DNA of 64,000 nucleotides from contig NC_064622.1 in NCBI RefSeq assembly GCF_023898315.1, positions 182,114,178-182,178,177 on the forward strand, read 5' to 3'. The first letter of the stretch is position 1; each line of letters opens with the position of its first letter. Below the pieces are notes generated by a model. That model did not search any database and was not told where the DNA came from. It saw only the letters and a list, made by a program, of their open reading frames with translations. This stretch comes from Schistocerca nitens. Lineage: Eukaryota; Arthropoda; Insecta; Orthoptera; Acrididae. This document shows positions 20,949-32,897 of this stretch, piece after piece. The position numbers were made by a program, and so were the translations under genes.

Positions 20949-21160
20949 CGCGCACACATGCACATGCACACAAACACACATACATACAAACACTGGACTG
21001 TTCCGCACACCATGCAAATGCCCGCCGTGAAAACAATTCACTGTACCAATTGTTCTTAACGTCAATGCGTCTGTTAACATCGAGTTTCTATTAAAAAGGA
21101 GAACACAATGTCGGTAACAATAAATGTCCTCTTCCCATGAAAATTGTCGCAGGTCATTTT
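20519..21160. other. Unassigned, with a (CA)n tract and C12
   Basis: C12 lies at 20612-20623. The minus-strand stretch 20645-20765 (LAKTLLSDAVGVVASRGDGD) has exon-like composition but no clear splice sites or family, so I do not annotate it as a gene. A (CA)n run follows. Confidence 0.4.
20915..20945. repeat. (CA)n microsatellite, 31 bp
   Basis: Pure CA alternation from 20915 to 20945, followed by imperfect CA-rich sequence to about 20990. Confidence 0.98.
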
Positions 21161-22017
21161 CTTTTAGTTTTATAAGCAAAATCGGTATATTTTTATGTTT
21201 GACTGCAGAATACAATTTGAATCTAATTATTTTGCCACATCCAACGAAGTGCACCGCTGTCGGTTACATATGACCAAAATTCAGACGTCAGCCAATATAC
21301 CCCCTGTACACGTCCACCCTGCATATAATTGGGAAAAAACTTCCACTGTTTTATCTCGAAAATTACTGATCACCGCAGAATGTCCTCGTTATTTTGAAAC
21401 CATCATAAGAGTAAAAAAAAAAAAAAACGAGAATCTAAACTCTGAAGAAGAAACATCGATGATAAGCAATTTCTTTCAACTTTATGGACAAATTACACGA
21501 CCTGAGTGTCTCTACCATTCAGATCAGTGTCTGTTAATAAACTGTCAAGCACATGGGTATTACAAACATTTCAGACACATGAAACAACATTAGATAATAC
21601 AAACTTTCACACCATTAGCTCACATGTCAAAAAGAAAGATAATCATTTTGCCTTCGACAACAGAATGCTACAACTCAAGAAAACGTTGCTGTTTTGAACG
21701 CTATGGCAAGTCCTGTTTTACCAATATGCTGCTATATCACACTGTCGTTTACGAAGCAAATCGTGAGAGCCTGTCTTGTAATAGAAACTCCTATAAGATT
21801 TTACCATGTTCTGTTACGTCTAAACCAGTTACCGTCTGTGTGTTTACAGTTGACATTTTTTCTCCATAACTCACCTCTACCGACATGTCTGTAAAGTTTC
21901 CACTATACAGCAGATCTTGCGCTGTAGGTTGTACGCAATTTGATCATCACAACATGTTTCACACAATCTACTCACATGTCGGAAAGAAACACTAACAATT
22001 TTAGGTTCCACAATGAG
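21161..22017. repeat. Diverged internal duplications, unknown family
   Basis: Blocks recur at low identity. The segment ctcacatgtcaaaaagaaag (about 21620) resembles ctcacatgtcggaaagaaac (about 21971). The segment cttgtaatagaaactcctat (about 21775) resembles cttgtaatagaacctcctaa (about 22235). The segment agcaaaatcggtatattttt (about 21175) resembles agcaaaatcagtgtaatttt (about 22172). The plus frame 21195-21593 runs through this and is probably meaningless. Confidence 0.5.
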
Positions 22018-23639
22018 CTATAATTCAAGTGGTATCTACTTTATAGTTAGAGTACGAAATAACACAGGACTTGCGGTAACACATATTTTTAAACACATAA
22101 TGATGACCATAATAATAAAAACAGTCATAATTTCACGAGACTAGAAATAGCCGATTTCTGTTACTTTTAGGAGCAAAATCAGTGTAATTTTGAGAATCTA
22201 TCTGCATCCAAATTTTAAACAGTTATTCTGCTCCTTGTAATAGAACCTCCTAAAAGATGTTACCGCAACTCTCTCTTCCAATATATGGAAAAAACAAATA
22301 CATGGTGCATGTTGACATCTAGCATATCACATATACATGTATCACTCTAATGGAGCACGTGCGCAGTGCTCAAAGTTGCTTGCACAGATTTGCATAAAGT
22401 TTTGTCAGCTATACTGGAGGAAGACCATATCCAACAGAATATCAATCACAAGAGAGAGTTCCTCTATTGGTTCTTCATAAGCTGTTTAATACACTGTTTT
22501 CGGCTGTAAGACATCCAAGCAGTGAACGACTACAGCTTTCTACACCACCATACACTTGCCCATCTTGTAGGGGAAAAAATATCAGAGCAGCAACAGAAAT
22601 AAACTCTGTACACAAGTCAACTCTCTGTTGCATATGGTAGAGTGGAATTCAGATGAATGTGTAACACTGTGTCAGACTTTGAGTTTCCATCAAGTGCATT
22701 GCTATGTGAGTCTGCAGACAAGCTCTCTGATGTGCCGTGGCAGTACATGGATTTGTTTGCGGACTACGAGTCCCAATCTGTACCATCTGCTAAGGCTCAT
22801 CTAGGTAAGAGGTGAGTGTTACTATACTTTTCATGATCGTCTTATCCAAAATTCATGCATGTATATCATTGAGTTTTTTAGTAGGCTGGTGTCTAGGACA
22901 CACCAGTATCCTTCTATAAATCAAACAACACATGGGTATGCTGGAAATAAGACCATCTACATACAGAACAATTTTAAAAAGTCACATGACATAAAATAGG
23001 TAAAAATCTACCAAAATCTAACATAATTACGACAAATTGATGGGAAGTACGTAAAATTGAGGGAACTATGACGAAATATGTAAATTTGCAAGAAAAGGTT
23101 CTAAAATTATTTAAATTGACTGAGAATACATAAAATTAGAGAAAAAGTACCACAAAATGCTGGGATCTGTGGTGGGTTGAGGGTACCTGGACACTGGAAT
23201 AAAGTATCAGAATTGATAATATGGTTGATGTATAGGAAATGTTTCAAACTCCATCCATCTGGAGCTCCATCATATATAAACCACAAGTTTCTTCTTTAGC
23301 ATCTGTTATATCAACACAGCACTCTCATGTCTACTATAGATTGATAAGAGGTACTACCCTCCTCAACATAGATGCTTCTGAAGAGATCTTGTGCTTTTGA
23401 ATGGGTGCCATGGGTATGACTGGTGTTGCAGGGAGGATTGGTCAAGGATAATGTGGGAGGGATCCTACGAGTGTGAGAATACCCTGTGACGCCCATCCAC
23501 ACAGGGAAAGATGGCCAATCGTAAATTCTGCACTATGATCGATGCACTGGAATATGTAGATAACCTATTTGCATTGGTATATGATACTGTCTGATGTACT
23601 CTGATGTATATGACCAAATGGATGTACTGCACAATCATC

Positions 23640-24130
23640 TATCTGCATTCACAGTGTAGTGTGTGGTATCTGAAAATCAGTGGGTGGGTGATTTAGCGAC
23701 AATACAGACAATGGGAAGCATTCTGCCATGTCATTGACTGGTATTGAATTTGTGGAATAACTAGTATGTTTTGATGCATATGTTCATACAGACGCACTGG
23801 ACAGTCACCCATCTGCATTCAAATGGTTCAAATGGCTCTGAGCACTATGGGACTCAACTGCTGTGGTCATTAGTCCCCTAGAACTTAGAACTACTTAAAC
23901 CTAACTAACCTAAGGACATCACAAACATCCATGCCCGAGGCAGGATTCGAACCTGCGACCATAGCAGTCGCACGGTTCCGGACTGCGCGCCTAGAACCGC
24001 GAGACATCTGCATTCGCAATCTAGTATATGGTATCTGCAAAGTAGTGGAAGGGTGATATAGAGATGATACAAAAACTGGGAAGCAATCTGCTGTGTCATT
24101 TGCTGGCATTGGAACTATGGAACAACTGGA
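23640..24130 (+). repeat. Tandem duplication of about 180 bp, SINE between the units
   Basis: Unit 1 (about 23636-23760) and unit 2 (about 24006-24130) share atctgcattc, tatggtatctg-aaa, gatatgagataca-like words, aactgggaagcaatctgctg and ggaataact/ggaacaact. A SINE occupies 23821-24004 between them. Confidence 0.75.
23821..24004 (-). mobile_element. SINE, family A, 5' truncated
   Basis: Minus orientation from aaatggttcaaatggctctg to cgcctagaaccgcgaga; the outer head is missing. Flanked by catctgcattc at 23810-23820 and 24005-24015. This looks like an 11-bp target duplication, but the same word begins the local tandem unit, so part of it may pre-date the insertion. Confidence 0.93.
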
Positions 24131-24492
24131 TAAAATTGCTCGAATTGATCCCACTATCAACTGTGGTCTGTATTACCTTTCATCACCCACATCAAGTGCC
24201 TTTCCCATCCTATCCTTCCATTGATATGCTGTTGATTACTGCACAATGATTAACTGACACCATTTGGTTGAGATGGAGTGAGCCTTGGTGGAACACCGGG
24301 TTTCTACTACTTGTCACTGTGGAGCATTGGATTTTGTTCATAAAACTAATAGTAATTGGCTATATCTAGTCTCGTGAAATCATGACTGTTTTTATTATTA
24401 TCATCACCATTGCATTCTTACAAAAACAGTGTTACCGCAAGTCCTTCCTAATTCATTATTCATATAATGATAGAATAGATACCACTTGAATT

Positions 24493-24955
24493 ATCCTAAC
24501 GCACGACTTTCCGGAGTTGGAAGGAGCGCCTGTTCCCCGGAACGAATCCGCCCGGCGGACTTACGTCGAGGTCCGTTGAGCCGGCCAGTCTGTGGATGGT
24601 TTTTAGGTGGTTTTCCATCTGCCTCGGCGAATGCGGGCCGGTTCCCCTTATTCCGCTTCAGCTACACTATGTCGGCGATTGCTCCGCAAACAATTCCTCC
24701 ACGTACGCGTACACCACCATTACTCTACCACGCAAACGTAGGGGTTACACTCGTCTGGTGTGAGAAGTTCCCTGCGGGGGTCCACCGGGGGCCAAACCGC
24801 GCAATAGCCCTGAGTTCGGTGTGGGGCGCTGGAGGGGTGAAGTGGACTGCGGTAGCCGTCGTGGGATTGTGGACCACTGTGGCTGCGTCGGGGACGGAGC
24901 CTCTCCGTCGTTTCTAGGTCCCCAGTTGACATACAATGCAACAATACAATAAAAT
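24493..24955 (+). mobile_element. SINE, family C (long, tRNA-headed)
   Basis: About 460 bp with a tRNA-like start (taacgcacgac) and B-box-like ggaacgaatcc, then a long body (gatggtttttaggtggtttt, tcggcgaatgcgggccggtt) and an acaatacaataaaa tail. It matches the minus-strand copy at 56757-57262 along its length, which supplies the missing head. No target duplication was found here. It produces a misleading 143-codon frame. Confidence 0.75.
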
Positions 24956-25227
24956 TTATAAGTATGCGTATATCTCCGAGACGAACAGTTTGGTTTCATT
25001 CAACATATGAAAGTTAAAGCGTTGAAGTATTGCGACGGCGACATTGACTTTGTTTTGTCATGAGTTCCTGTAATATCTGCCTGATCAGAAAACAGAACAA
25101 AGAAACAAGTGGACATCTAACCTTCAAGCTTATTTCTTTCTAAAGAAGTGTTATTCACATTTCAAAATTATCTCTGTTATATCTCACATTTGTCATTAGT
25201 TGGAGTACAAAGAGATGACTCCAGACG
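24956..25227. other. Unassigned sequence
   Basis: No gene or repeat recognised. Confidence 0.4.
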
Positions 25228-25229
25228 TA

Positions 25230-26434
25230 CACTATGTGATCAAAAGTATCCGGACACACTCAAAAACATGTTTTTATATTAGGTGCATTGTGCTGCCACC
25301 TACTGCCAGGTACTCCATATCAGCGACCTCAGTAGTCAATTGACATCGTGAGAGACCAGAATGGGGAGCGTCAGGTGACTGGGCGTCACTTGTGTCATCG
25401 TCCGTACGCGATATTTCCCCACTCCTAAACTTCCCTAGGTCCACTGTTTCCGATGTGATACTAAAGTGGAAACGTGAAGGAACACGTACAGCAAAAAAGC
25501 ATTCAGGCCGACCTCGTCTATTGACTGACAAAGAGTGCCGACAGTTGAAGAGGGTCATAGTGTGTAATAGGCAGACATCTATCCAGACCATCATACAGGA
25601 ATTCCAAACGGCATCAGAATCCACTGCAAGTACGATGACAGTTAGGCGGGAGGTGAGGAAACTTGGATTTCATGGTCGAGCGGCTGCTCATAAGCCACAC
25701 ATCACGCCGGTAAATGCCTACGGCGCCTCGCTTGGCATAAGAAGCATAAACATTGGACGATTGAACAGTGGAAAAACCTTGTATCGAGTGACGAATTACG
25801 GTACACGGTGTGGCGATCCGATGGCAGGATGTGGGTATGGCGAATACCCGTTGAACGTCATCTGCCAGCGTGTGTAGTGCCAACAATAAAATTCGGAGAC
25901 GGTGGTGTTATGGTGTGGTCATGTTTTTCATGGAGGGGGCTTGCACCTATTGTTGTTTTTGCGTCGCACTATCTCAGCACAGGCCTACATTGATGTTTTA
26001 AGCACCTTCTTCTTTCCCACAGTTGAAGAGCAATACGGGGATGGCGACTGCATCTTTCAATAATAATGTGCACCTGTTCATTGTGCACGGCCTGTGGCGG
26101 AGTGCTTACACAACAATAACATCCCTATAATGGACTGGCTTGCAAGGAGCCCTGACCTGGATCCTACTGGGATGTTTTGGAACACCGACTTCGTGCCAGG
26201 CCTCACTGACCGACATCGATACCTCTCCTCCGTGCAGCACTCCGTGAAGAATGGCTGCCATTCCCCAAGAAACCTCCTAGCACCTGATTGAACGTATGCC
26301 TGCGAGAGTGGAATCTATCATCAAGGCTAAGGGTGGGCCATCACCTTACTGAATTCCAGCGTTACCGATGGAGGGCACCACGAACTTGTAAGTCATTTTC
26401 AGCCAGGTGTCCGGATACTTTTGATCACACAGTG
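25230..26434 (+). mobile_element. Tc1-like transposon, complete, dead transposase
   Basis: Inverted ends cactatgtgatcaaaagtat (25230) and its near reverse complement (to 26434), with TA at 25228-25229 and 26435-26436; 1205 bp. The transposase begins near 25392 (SSSVRDISPLLNFPRSTVSD), then KWKREGTRTAKKHSGRPRLL (HTH and GRPR-like hook). After a frameshift come SSDELRYTVWRSDGRMWVW (first aspartate), GGVMVWSCFSW and WLARSPDLDPTGMFW (third-residue region; the usual glutamate is not readable). Frameshifts at about 25740 and 25990 and further stops inactivate it. Confidence 0.9.
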
Positions 26435-26436
26435 TA

Positions 26437-26789
26437 AGTCAATTTAGTACGTAGGTAAATAACACGTTTTTCGTCTGAGCATGAGCTATGCGTCGCGTAA
26501 ATGAAATGTCAACATTGAATAAGTCATGTAAACACTGCCATACACAGAAATCACTGAACTGTAAAGTTATTAGCTACATTTTCAATGTATAGAAACTTAC
26601 ATTGTGATCTGCACCTCCGACAGTCATGTAGCCTAAACCACCACTTCAACAGTCGATATGGAAATCTGCCTTGCTCCTTGCTGCAATGTTCTGCGCTGTG
26701 CGCTGAGTTCGATGCTTGAGCAAGTTTGTAGTTACAACACACCTCTTCCGCCTGCAGTCAGCGCTGCTGCAATACACTACTGACGCTCA
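26437..26789. other. Unassigned sequence
   Basis: A short spacer between two Tc1-type elements, with no recognisable content. Confidence 0.4.
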
Positions 26790-26791
26790 TA

Positions 26792-28169
26792 CACTTCTGG
26801 AAATTGAAATAAGAACACCGTGAATTCATTGTCCCAGGAAGGGGAAACTTTATTGACACATTCCTGGGGTCAGATACATCACATGATCACACTGACAGAA
26901 CCACAGGCACATAGACACAGGCAACAGAGCATGCACAATGTCGGCACTAGTACAGTGTATATCCACCTTTCGCAGCAATGCAGGCTGCTATTCTCCCATG
27001 GAGACGATCGTAGAGATGCTGGATGTAGTCCTGTGGAACGGCTTGCCATGCCATTTCCACCTGGCGCCTCAGCTGGACCAGCGTTCGTGCTGGACGTGCA
27101 GACCGCGTGAGACGACGCTTCATCCAGTCCCAAACATGCTCAATGGGGGACAGATCCGGAGATGTTGCTGGCCAGGGTAGTTGACTTACACCTTCTAGAG
27201 CACGTTGGGTGGCACGGGATACATTCGGACGTGCATTGTCCTGTTGGAACAGCAAGTTCCCTTGCCGGTCTAGGAATGGTAGAACGATGGGTTCGATGAC
27301 GGTTTGGATGTACCGTGCACTATTCAGTGTCCCCTCGACGATCACCAGTGGTGTACGGCCAGTGTAGGAGATCGCTCCCCACACCATGATGCCGGGTGTT
27401 GGCCCTGTGTGCCTCGGTCGTATGCAGTCCTGATTGTGGTGCTCACCTGCACGGCGCCAAACACGCATACGACCATCATTGGCACCAAGGCAGAAGCGAC
27501 TCTCATCGCTGAAGACGACACGTCTCCATTCGTCCCTCCATTCACGCCTGTCGCGACACCACTGGAGGCGGGCTGCACGATGTTGGGGCGTGAGCGGAAG
27601 ACGGTCTAACGGTGTGCGGGACCGTAGCCCAGCTTCATGGAGACGGTTGCGAATGGTCCTCGCCGATACCCCAGGAGCAACAGTGTCCCTAATTTGCTGG
27701 GAAGTGGCGGTGCGGTCCCCTACGGCACTGCGTAGGATCCTACGGTCTTGGCGTGCATCCGTGCGTCGCTGCGGTCCGGTCCCAGGTCGACGGGCACGTG
27801 CACCTTCCGCCGACGTGTTGAGCAATTCGGCGGTACGTTCACCCGGCCTCCCGCATGCCCACTATACGCCCTCGCTCAAAGTCCGTCAACTGCACATACA
27901 GTTCACGTCCACGCTGTCGCGGCAAGCTACCAGTGTTAAAGACTGCGATGGAGCTCCGTATGCCACGGCAAACTGGCTGACACTGACGGCGGCGGTGCAC
28001 AAATGCTGCGCAGCTAGCGCCATTCGACGGCCAACACCGCGGTTCCTGATGTGTCCGCTGTGCCGTGCGTGTGATCATTGCTTGTACAGCCCTCTCGCAG
28101 TGTCCGGTGCAAGTATGGTGGGTTTGACACACCGGTGTCAATGTGTTCTTTTTTCCATTTCCAGGAGTG
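26792..28169 (-). mobile_element. Tc1-like transposon with long open catalytic domain
   Basis: Inverted ends cacttctggaaattgaaata (26792) and cactcctggaaatggaaaaa (minus strand from 28169), each followed by agaacac; TA at 26790-26791 and 28170-28171. 1378 bp. It is the best preserved Tc1-type copy in the window. The minus strand carries one transposase whose catalytic part is uninterrupted. Confidence 0.93.
26947..27910 (-). pseudogene. Tc1-like transposase, HTH truncated, DDE core open
   Basis: An open frame of 292 codons (27825 to 26947) reads GTGPQRRTDARQDRR (linker), RRVVFSDESRFCLGANDGRM (first aspartate), GPTPGIMVWGAISY, NLLFQQDNARPNVSRATQRA (second aspartate) and WPATSPDLSPIEHVWDWM (glutamate), ending GGYTLY as Tc1 proteins do. 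Upstream in another frame is LYVQLTDFERGRIVGMREAG, the start of the first helix-turn-helix, followed by TGA where the family has a tryptophan and then RRIAQHVGG. About 20-25 codons of the HTH are missing. By my count 32 residues separate the second aspartate from the glutamate (34 in Tc1). Without the HTH it should not bind its own ends. Confidence 0.88.
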
Positions 28170-28171
28170 TA

Positions 28172-28799
28172 TAACCCCACACATGGTCGCTAATCTATAC
28201 GAACACGTACGATGTGGTTGATCACAATACTAAGACGACATTTTAATTACCTAATAATAAACTCGCACATACACAGACTGTACAATATCCCTAGCAGTCA
28301 AAATTGTACGTATGCTACGGGAATTCTAAACTGAGTAGTCTGATAAGAAATAATGGTCAGAAATGGGTATTTAGTTTTTTATTGGCATGAACAAAATACA
28401 TCTTACTGCTAAAATTAGACTCATTGCTGATATTCAGAGTGATTACCGCTACTGCCAACTCACAAAATTGTGCCACACTCTCTCCCTGCTGTCTTTTGCA
28501 TAATGACACACGTAGGTATGGACATTGTCAAACAGTTATCTTTCAGTTCCAGATATGATTATGTACACCAACTATTCCATGTAACCAGGCAAAAATATAT
28601 CCAAATAAATGAGATTAAGTCATCGTGTTTGCCAATGGACAAGGTCTTCTCTTCCAATTTAACGATGAGTTTATTGGCTGTACAGGCGATAACACACATT
28701 TATATCGAACGGATGGTGCGTTGTTGCCTTCAAATCACATGCTATTTCGTACAACTAGAGGTACAAAAAATAGTGGAAATTCGTTGAAGAGGCAAACAA
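28172..28799. other. Unassigned sequence
   Basis: No recognised element; the plus frame 28470-28787 has no known motif. Confidence 0.4.
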
Positions 28800-29870
28800 A
28801 CTGGTACACCTGCCTAATACCGTGTAGGGCCCCCGCAAGCACGCAGAAGTGTCGCATCACGACGTGGCATGGACTCGACTAATATCTGAAGTAGTGCTGG
28901 AGGGAATTGACACCATGAATCCTACAGGGCTGTCCATAAAACCGTAAGAGTACGAGAGGGTGGAGATCTCTTTTGAATAGCACATTGCAAGGCATCTCAG
29001 ATACGCTCAATAATTTTCATGTCCGGGTAGTCTGGTGGCCATCGGAAGTGTTTAAACTCTGAAGTGTGATTCTAGAGCTACTCTGTAGTAATTCTGGACG
29101 TTTGGGATGTCGCATTGTCCTCCTGAAATTGCCCAAGTCCGTTGGAATGCACAATGGATATGAATGGATGCAGGTGATGAGACAGGATGCTTACATACGT
29201 GTCACCCGTCAGAGTCGTAACTATATGTATCAGGTGCCCCATATCACTCCAACTGCACTCGCCCAACACCGTTACAGAGCCTCCACCAGCTTCAACAGTC
29301 CCCTGCTGACATGCAGCGTCCATGGATTCATGATGTTGTCTCCATATCCGTACACGTCCATCCACTCGATACAATTTGAAACGAGACTCGTCCGACCAGG
29401 CAACATGGTTCTTGTCATCAACAGTCCAATGTGGGTGTTGACGGGCCCAGGCGAGTCGCAAAGCTTTGTGTAATGCATTCATCAAGGGTACACGAGTGGG
29501 TCTTCGGCTCCGAAGGCCCATATCGATGATGTTTCGTTGAATGGCTCGCACGCTGACACTTGTTGATGGCCCAGGACTGAAATCTGCAAAAAATTGCGGA
29601 AGGGTTGCACTTCTGTCATGTTGAACGATTCTCTTGAGTCATCGTTGGTCCCGTTCTTGCAAAATCTTTTTCTGGCCTCAGCAATGTTGGAGATACGATG
29701 TTTTACCGGATTCCTGATATTAGTGGTACACTCGTGAAGTGGTCGTACGGTAAAATCCCCACTTCATTGCTACCTCGGAGATGCAGTGTCCCATCGCTTG
29801 TGCTCCGACTATAACACCACGTTCAAATTCACTTAAATCTTGATAACCTGCTATTGTAGCAGCAGTAACC
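28800..29870 (-). pseudogene. Tc1-like transposase, different family
   Basis: Minus-strand reading from 29870: DLSEFERGVIVGAQAMGH (HTH start), then SVRAIQRNIIDMGLRSRRP, VAWSDESRFKLYRVDGRVRI (first aspartate), GGGSVTVLGECSW, LGQFQEDNATSQTSRITTE (second aspartate; 29078-29551), then after stops a proline-rich third-residue region and VESMPRRDAT near 28840. It encodes the whole domain order, but stops in the HTH and after the second aspartate disable it. No inverted ends were identified. Its motifs differ from the elements at 25230 and 26792, so it is a third Tc1-type family. Confidence 0.8.
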
Positions 29871-29879
29871 GATCTAACA

Positions 29880-30110
29880 ACTGCGCCAGACACTTGTTGC
29901 CGTATATAACTGATGCCAACCGCAGCATATCTCGAATGAATGGCAAGTCATGTGCACCATACAAAACAGGTGACAGCAATTGAAGTCCTACTTTTAACAT
30001 AATTCTAGCCCATATGTTGACTACAGTTGTAGCCCGGAAGTCGAGAAAGAATCCCTGTTGTCTGAAACACATGTGGCCTAGGGATTTTCATAACTCAGGA
30101 CAAGGCTATT
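29880..30110 (-). pseudogene. Possible mariner-type transposase fragment
   Basis: The minus frame 30072-29851 has QQGFFLDFRATTVVNIWARI and LSPVLYGAHDLPFIRDML, which loosely follow the F-VNVWAGI ... GP-LP-L-G ... FL order seen in the elements at 8328 and 35526. There are no catalytic residues in the fragment. Confidence 0.35.
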
Positions 30111-32897
30111 GAGGCCGGCATTTTTTACAAAGTCTGCTGACATGTGAGTCAAGTGCATTTCTCATTCAGGATCTCCAGAGCTAGACTTTTCATCTCTGTA
30201 AAGCTATTACGTTCAACATCCAGACAATCTGTTGTCCATCTTATATTCTGTGTTTATTCATACATTTCTTCCTCTCTAATCGTCTTCCGGATAAAAGTTA
30301 TCTTCTCTTCACTGTAGTAACAGATATTTCAGTGGCGTATCTTTTTCTAATAGCCATTTTCCATTTATATACAAATCTCAGATATTAAGATTTTAATGAT
30401 AATTTCATAACATTTTCACGAATACAATTAAAAGTATGTGAAGTGTTGTATCATATCTAGGTGGTTAGGCAGAGTACATAAAAAGTTATGCACGTTTCGT
30501 TACATTCTTGAGAATATTCCTGCACACTTCCTGTAAAATGTAGCCCTGACAGCTCACAGGACTACTGCACACTTTTCACATAATAATAGGGACTACCTAG
30601 ACGTCCCGATGGATTTTGCTATGACTCGGTCATTGTCATCTCTTTCCCTGGTTAGGTTCTTGATAGACACAGAGTCAAGTGGTCATGACAATGGGCTAGT
30701 TAGCAGGAGTTCTGTTTTAAAGTTCCGCTACGGAAATCATATTCACCTTTCATTTACTACAGCACCATAATGAAAATATATTGTGCAATAATATTTTTCG
30801 CTTACAAAATAGTGATGCAAAGCTGAGCGATCTAATTACACCAGCTTCATTGTAATTATTTGTGATCCTGGACAAAGTTGGATAAAAGACAAAGGTGATT
30901 CCAGTGTATTAACCTTTTAAAATGAGACAAGGCATAAATATAGCCATCTATAAAACGTATGGCGTGGAGAAATACTTTTACTTTTAGTGGCACAGTATAT
31001 ATGCTTCATCTGGTAAAAGTTAAGTGCAAATGTAGTAAGAGTCATAATTTATGGAAGGAGATAATTTTTAATGGTTAATGAGTATCGGATTTTGTATTAA
31101 TAGCAGGTGAAAGGGAGCTGTCCTGTTTGACATGAGGATTTTCAGGAAGTTTGGCCATAAATGTGAATGAAGTTCCGAATTTGATAAATATGCTCAACCT
31201 CTGCAATATCGATATAATTACAGTCTTCGTAAGATCGTGTCTGAGACGAGAGATGATCAGAGTAAGTCAGAAAGCACCAGGAAGAGTGTGTTCTGGACCC
31301 TCTGGCAATGTACTTGTTTAGAAAAAGGATGGAAGCTGGCCTGCTGTGTAGTTGAGGCAGCATTATTTAAAAAGGGTTTTGTAATAACATGTTTTGAGGA
31401 AAGATATTGAGCTAGTGGGATTATCTTAATGGAAGAATGACAAAAGCCAACTCCTAAGGCAATCCAGTTCTTTCAATTTGTAACTGCGTAGCTTCTTACT
31501 GTCAGAACATTGTGTATGGTTGAAGTTCGCTGTAGAAATTTTACAGTGTAGCATATGGTCTTGTCTTATAGTTAAAATGAATGTCAAGCAAAGCAATTCT
31601 ACACGGGAGATATATTGAGAAATAGTTTTGCTAAATTGTCTAGGTATGAGTACTTCGTGAAAAGGTGTATTATTGTCGTGGTTTAATAAAGAGTAATTAA
31701 ACTTGGAGTCTTTGTTCTCATTTATTAGCCATTAAGATTAGTTCCCCATTTTCGCTTTTGCCTTCATGACTCTGTTTGCACACTCGCATTGCACATCATT
31801 AGTTGTACATTGGAAAGTATTTACGAAAATTGCTAAGACAGCATCTTGCATTGCACATCGGAAGTACACCAAATGATTTTTTTTTTTTTTTGCGTTCCTA
31901 TCATTACTCTTAATAGCAACAACTGGCAGAGCAGACGAGCGTCCCGTGCACTTTGGTAAGCCAATAAATCTAATTGCCACCAAAATTAATGTCCAATCTA
32001 AGGCACAGTGATTTTGAGAGTGTATTTTTGAAAAAATGATCCTACCAGTTCAGATGCTTAATACCACCAGAAGAGTTCAGTAAAGTGCTAATTTGTGAAC
32101 TTTCAAGCAGTTTTATCAGAAAGCCAGATGCGTTAATTTTTATGTTAATTTGCTATGTAATTACAATAAGAGCTCATACAGTGATTGTTTGTAAGACAAA
32201 AGATAACGATTAGCAGTATTCAGGACCAACATTTTAATCTGAGTCATTTGTTCTGTAGTCAGATGGCATATGTAAGTTTCATTGAAAACAGGTTGCTTCC
32301 TCGCAGACGAACTGTTTGATGTACCGTCTGGTCTGTACTTAGCATCGTGTAGCGTGAGCTCCACATAGTGCCATTCAAAATAAAAGTTTCACTTTGTTCT
32401 ATTGCCCTGCTCTGAGATTTGCTTATATTTGAATATAAAAATAAGTTTTACACATTTATCAGATATTACTTGACACCTACAAACACGAGTTTAAAAAATC
32501 TATAACAAAGTTTCTCGGGGAAGAAAATAGTGTAAATGGAAAGAGACTTTAAACAACTATGACTCTAAGCCGTTGAAGTGTGATGTAAAATTAGACTTCT
32601 AATTTTAAGTATCAGGAGTATGTTCACTAATTCAATTATCGAACCTCTGTGATAGGTCATTCCTAAAACCATTATATGTTTGCTTTCGTTCATTTGTAAA
32701 ATGACGAAATATTTTATCAAGTTTCTCCGTTTGTTGTGTAGAAAAATTATTAAATAAATTGTTCGTTAGGTCACTGAGGCCTTTATACATGTCCTTCATT
32801 TAATACACTGATGACGCATTGTCGTCTTGTGTATCGTCGTGTCTTGTCCCATCACATTTAAAACAAGTTCTCGTGAGATGGAGTAACTGAAATTTAC
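30111..32897. other. AT-rich unassigned sequence
   Basis: 2.8 kb with no SINE, LINE or transposon that I can recognise, the emptiest stretch of the window. If the minus-strand exon at 32898-33173 is real, this would be the start of its first intron. A 14-T run sits at about 31879-31892. Minus frames at 31738-31983 and 32161-32364 are too short to judge. Confidence 0.4.

Larger units (their letters stand above)
22018..24495. mobile_element. Unassigned 2.5-kb unit bounded by inverted repeats of about 150 bp
   Basis: Positions 22018-22175 and 24340-24495 are reverse complements at high identity: both hold ttcaagtggtatct (outer), ggacttgcggtaacac, ataataaaaacagtcat and tttcacgagactaga (inner). 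The interior holds no transposase. It has a short frame 22657-22815 (LSDVPWQYMDLFADYESQ) ending at two donor-like gtaagag/gtgagtg sequences, AT-rich degenerate repeats (22990-23165), a tandem duplication (23640-24130) and a SINE. It may be a non-autonomous DNA transposon with unknown ends, or an inverted duplication. The right end abuts a SINE (24493 onward), so the true outer border there may be lost. Confidence 0.55.

Noticed and set aside
20667..21254. 195-codon minus-strand open frame
   Set aside because: It runs through the CA microsatellite (Cys-Val repeats) and unrelated flanks; there is no family and no splice structure.
24486..24917. 143-codon plus frame
   Set aside because: It lies over the family C SINE, whose other copy at 56757-57262 is clearly non-coding.
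27434..28174. 246-codon plus-strand open frame
   Set aside because: It is antisense to the GC-rich Tc1-like transposase, whose minus-strand frame carries all the known motifs.
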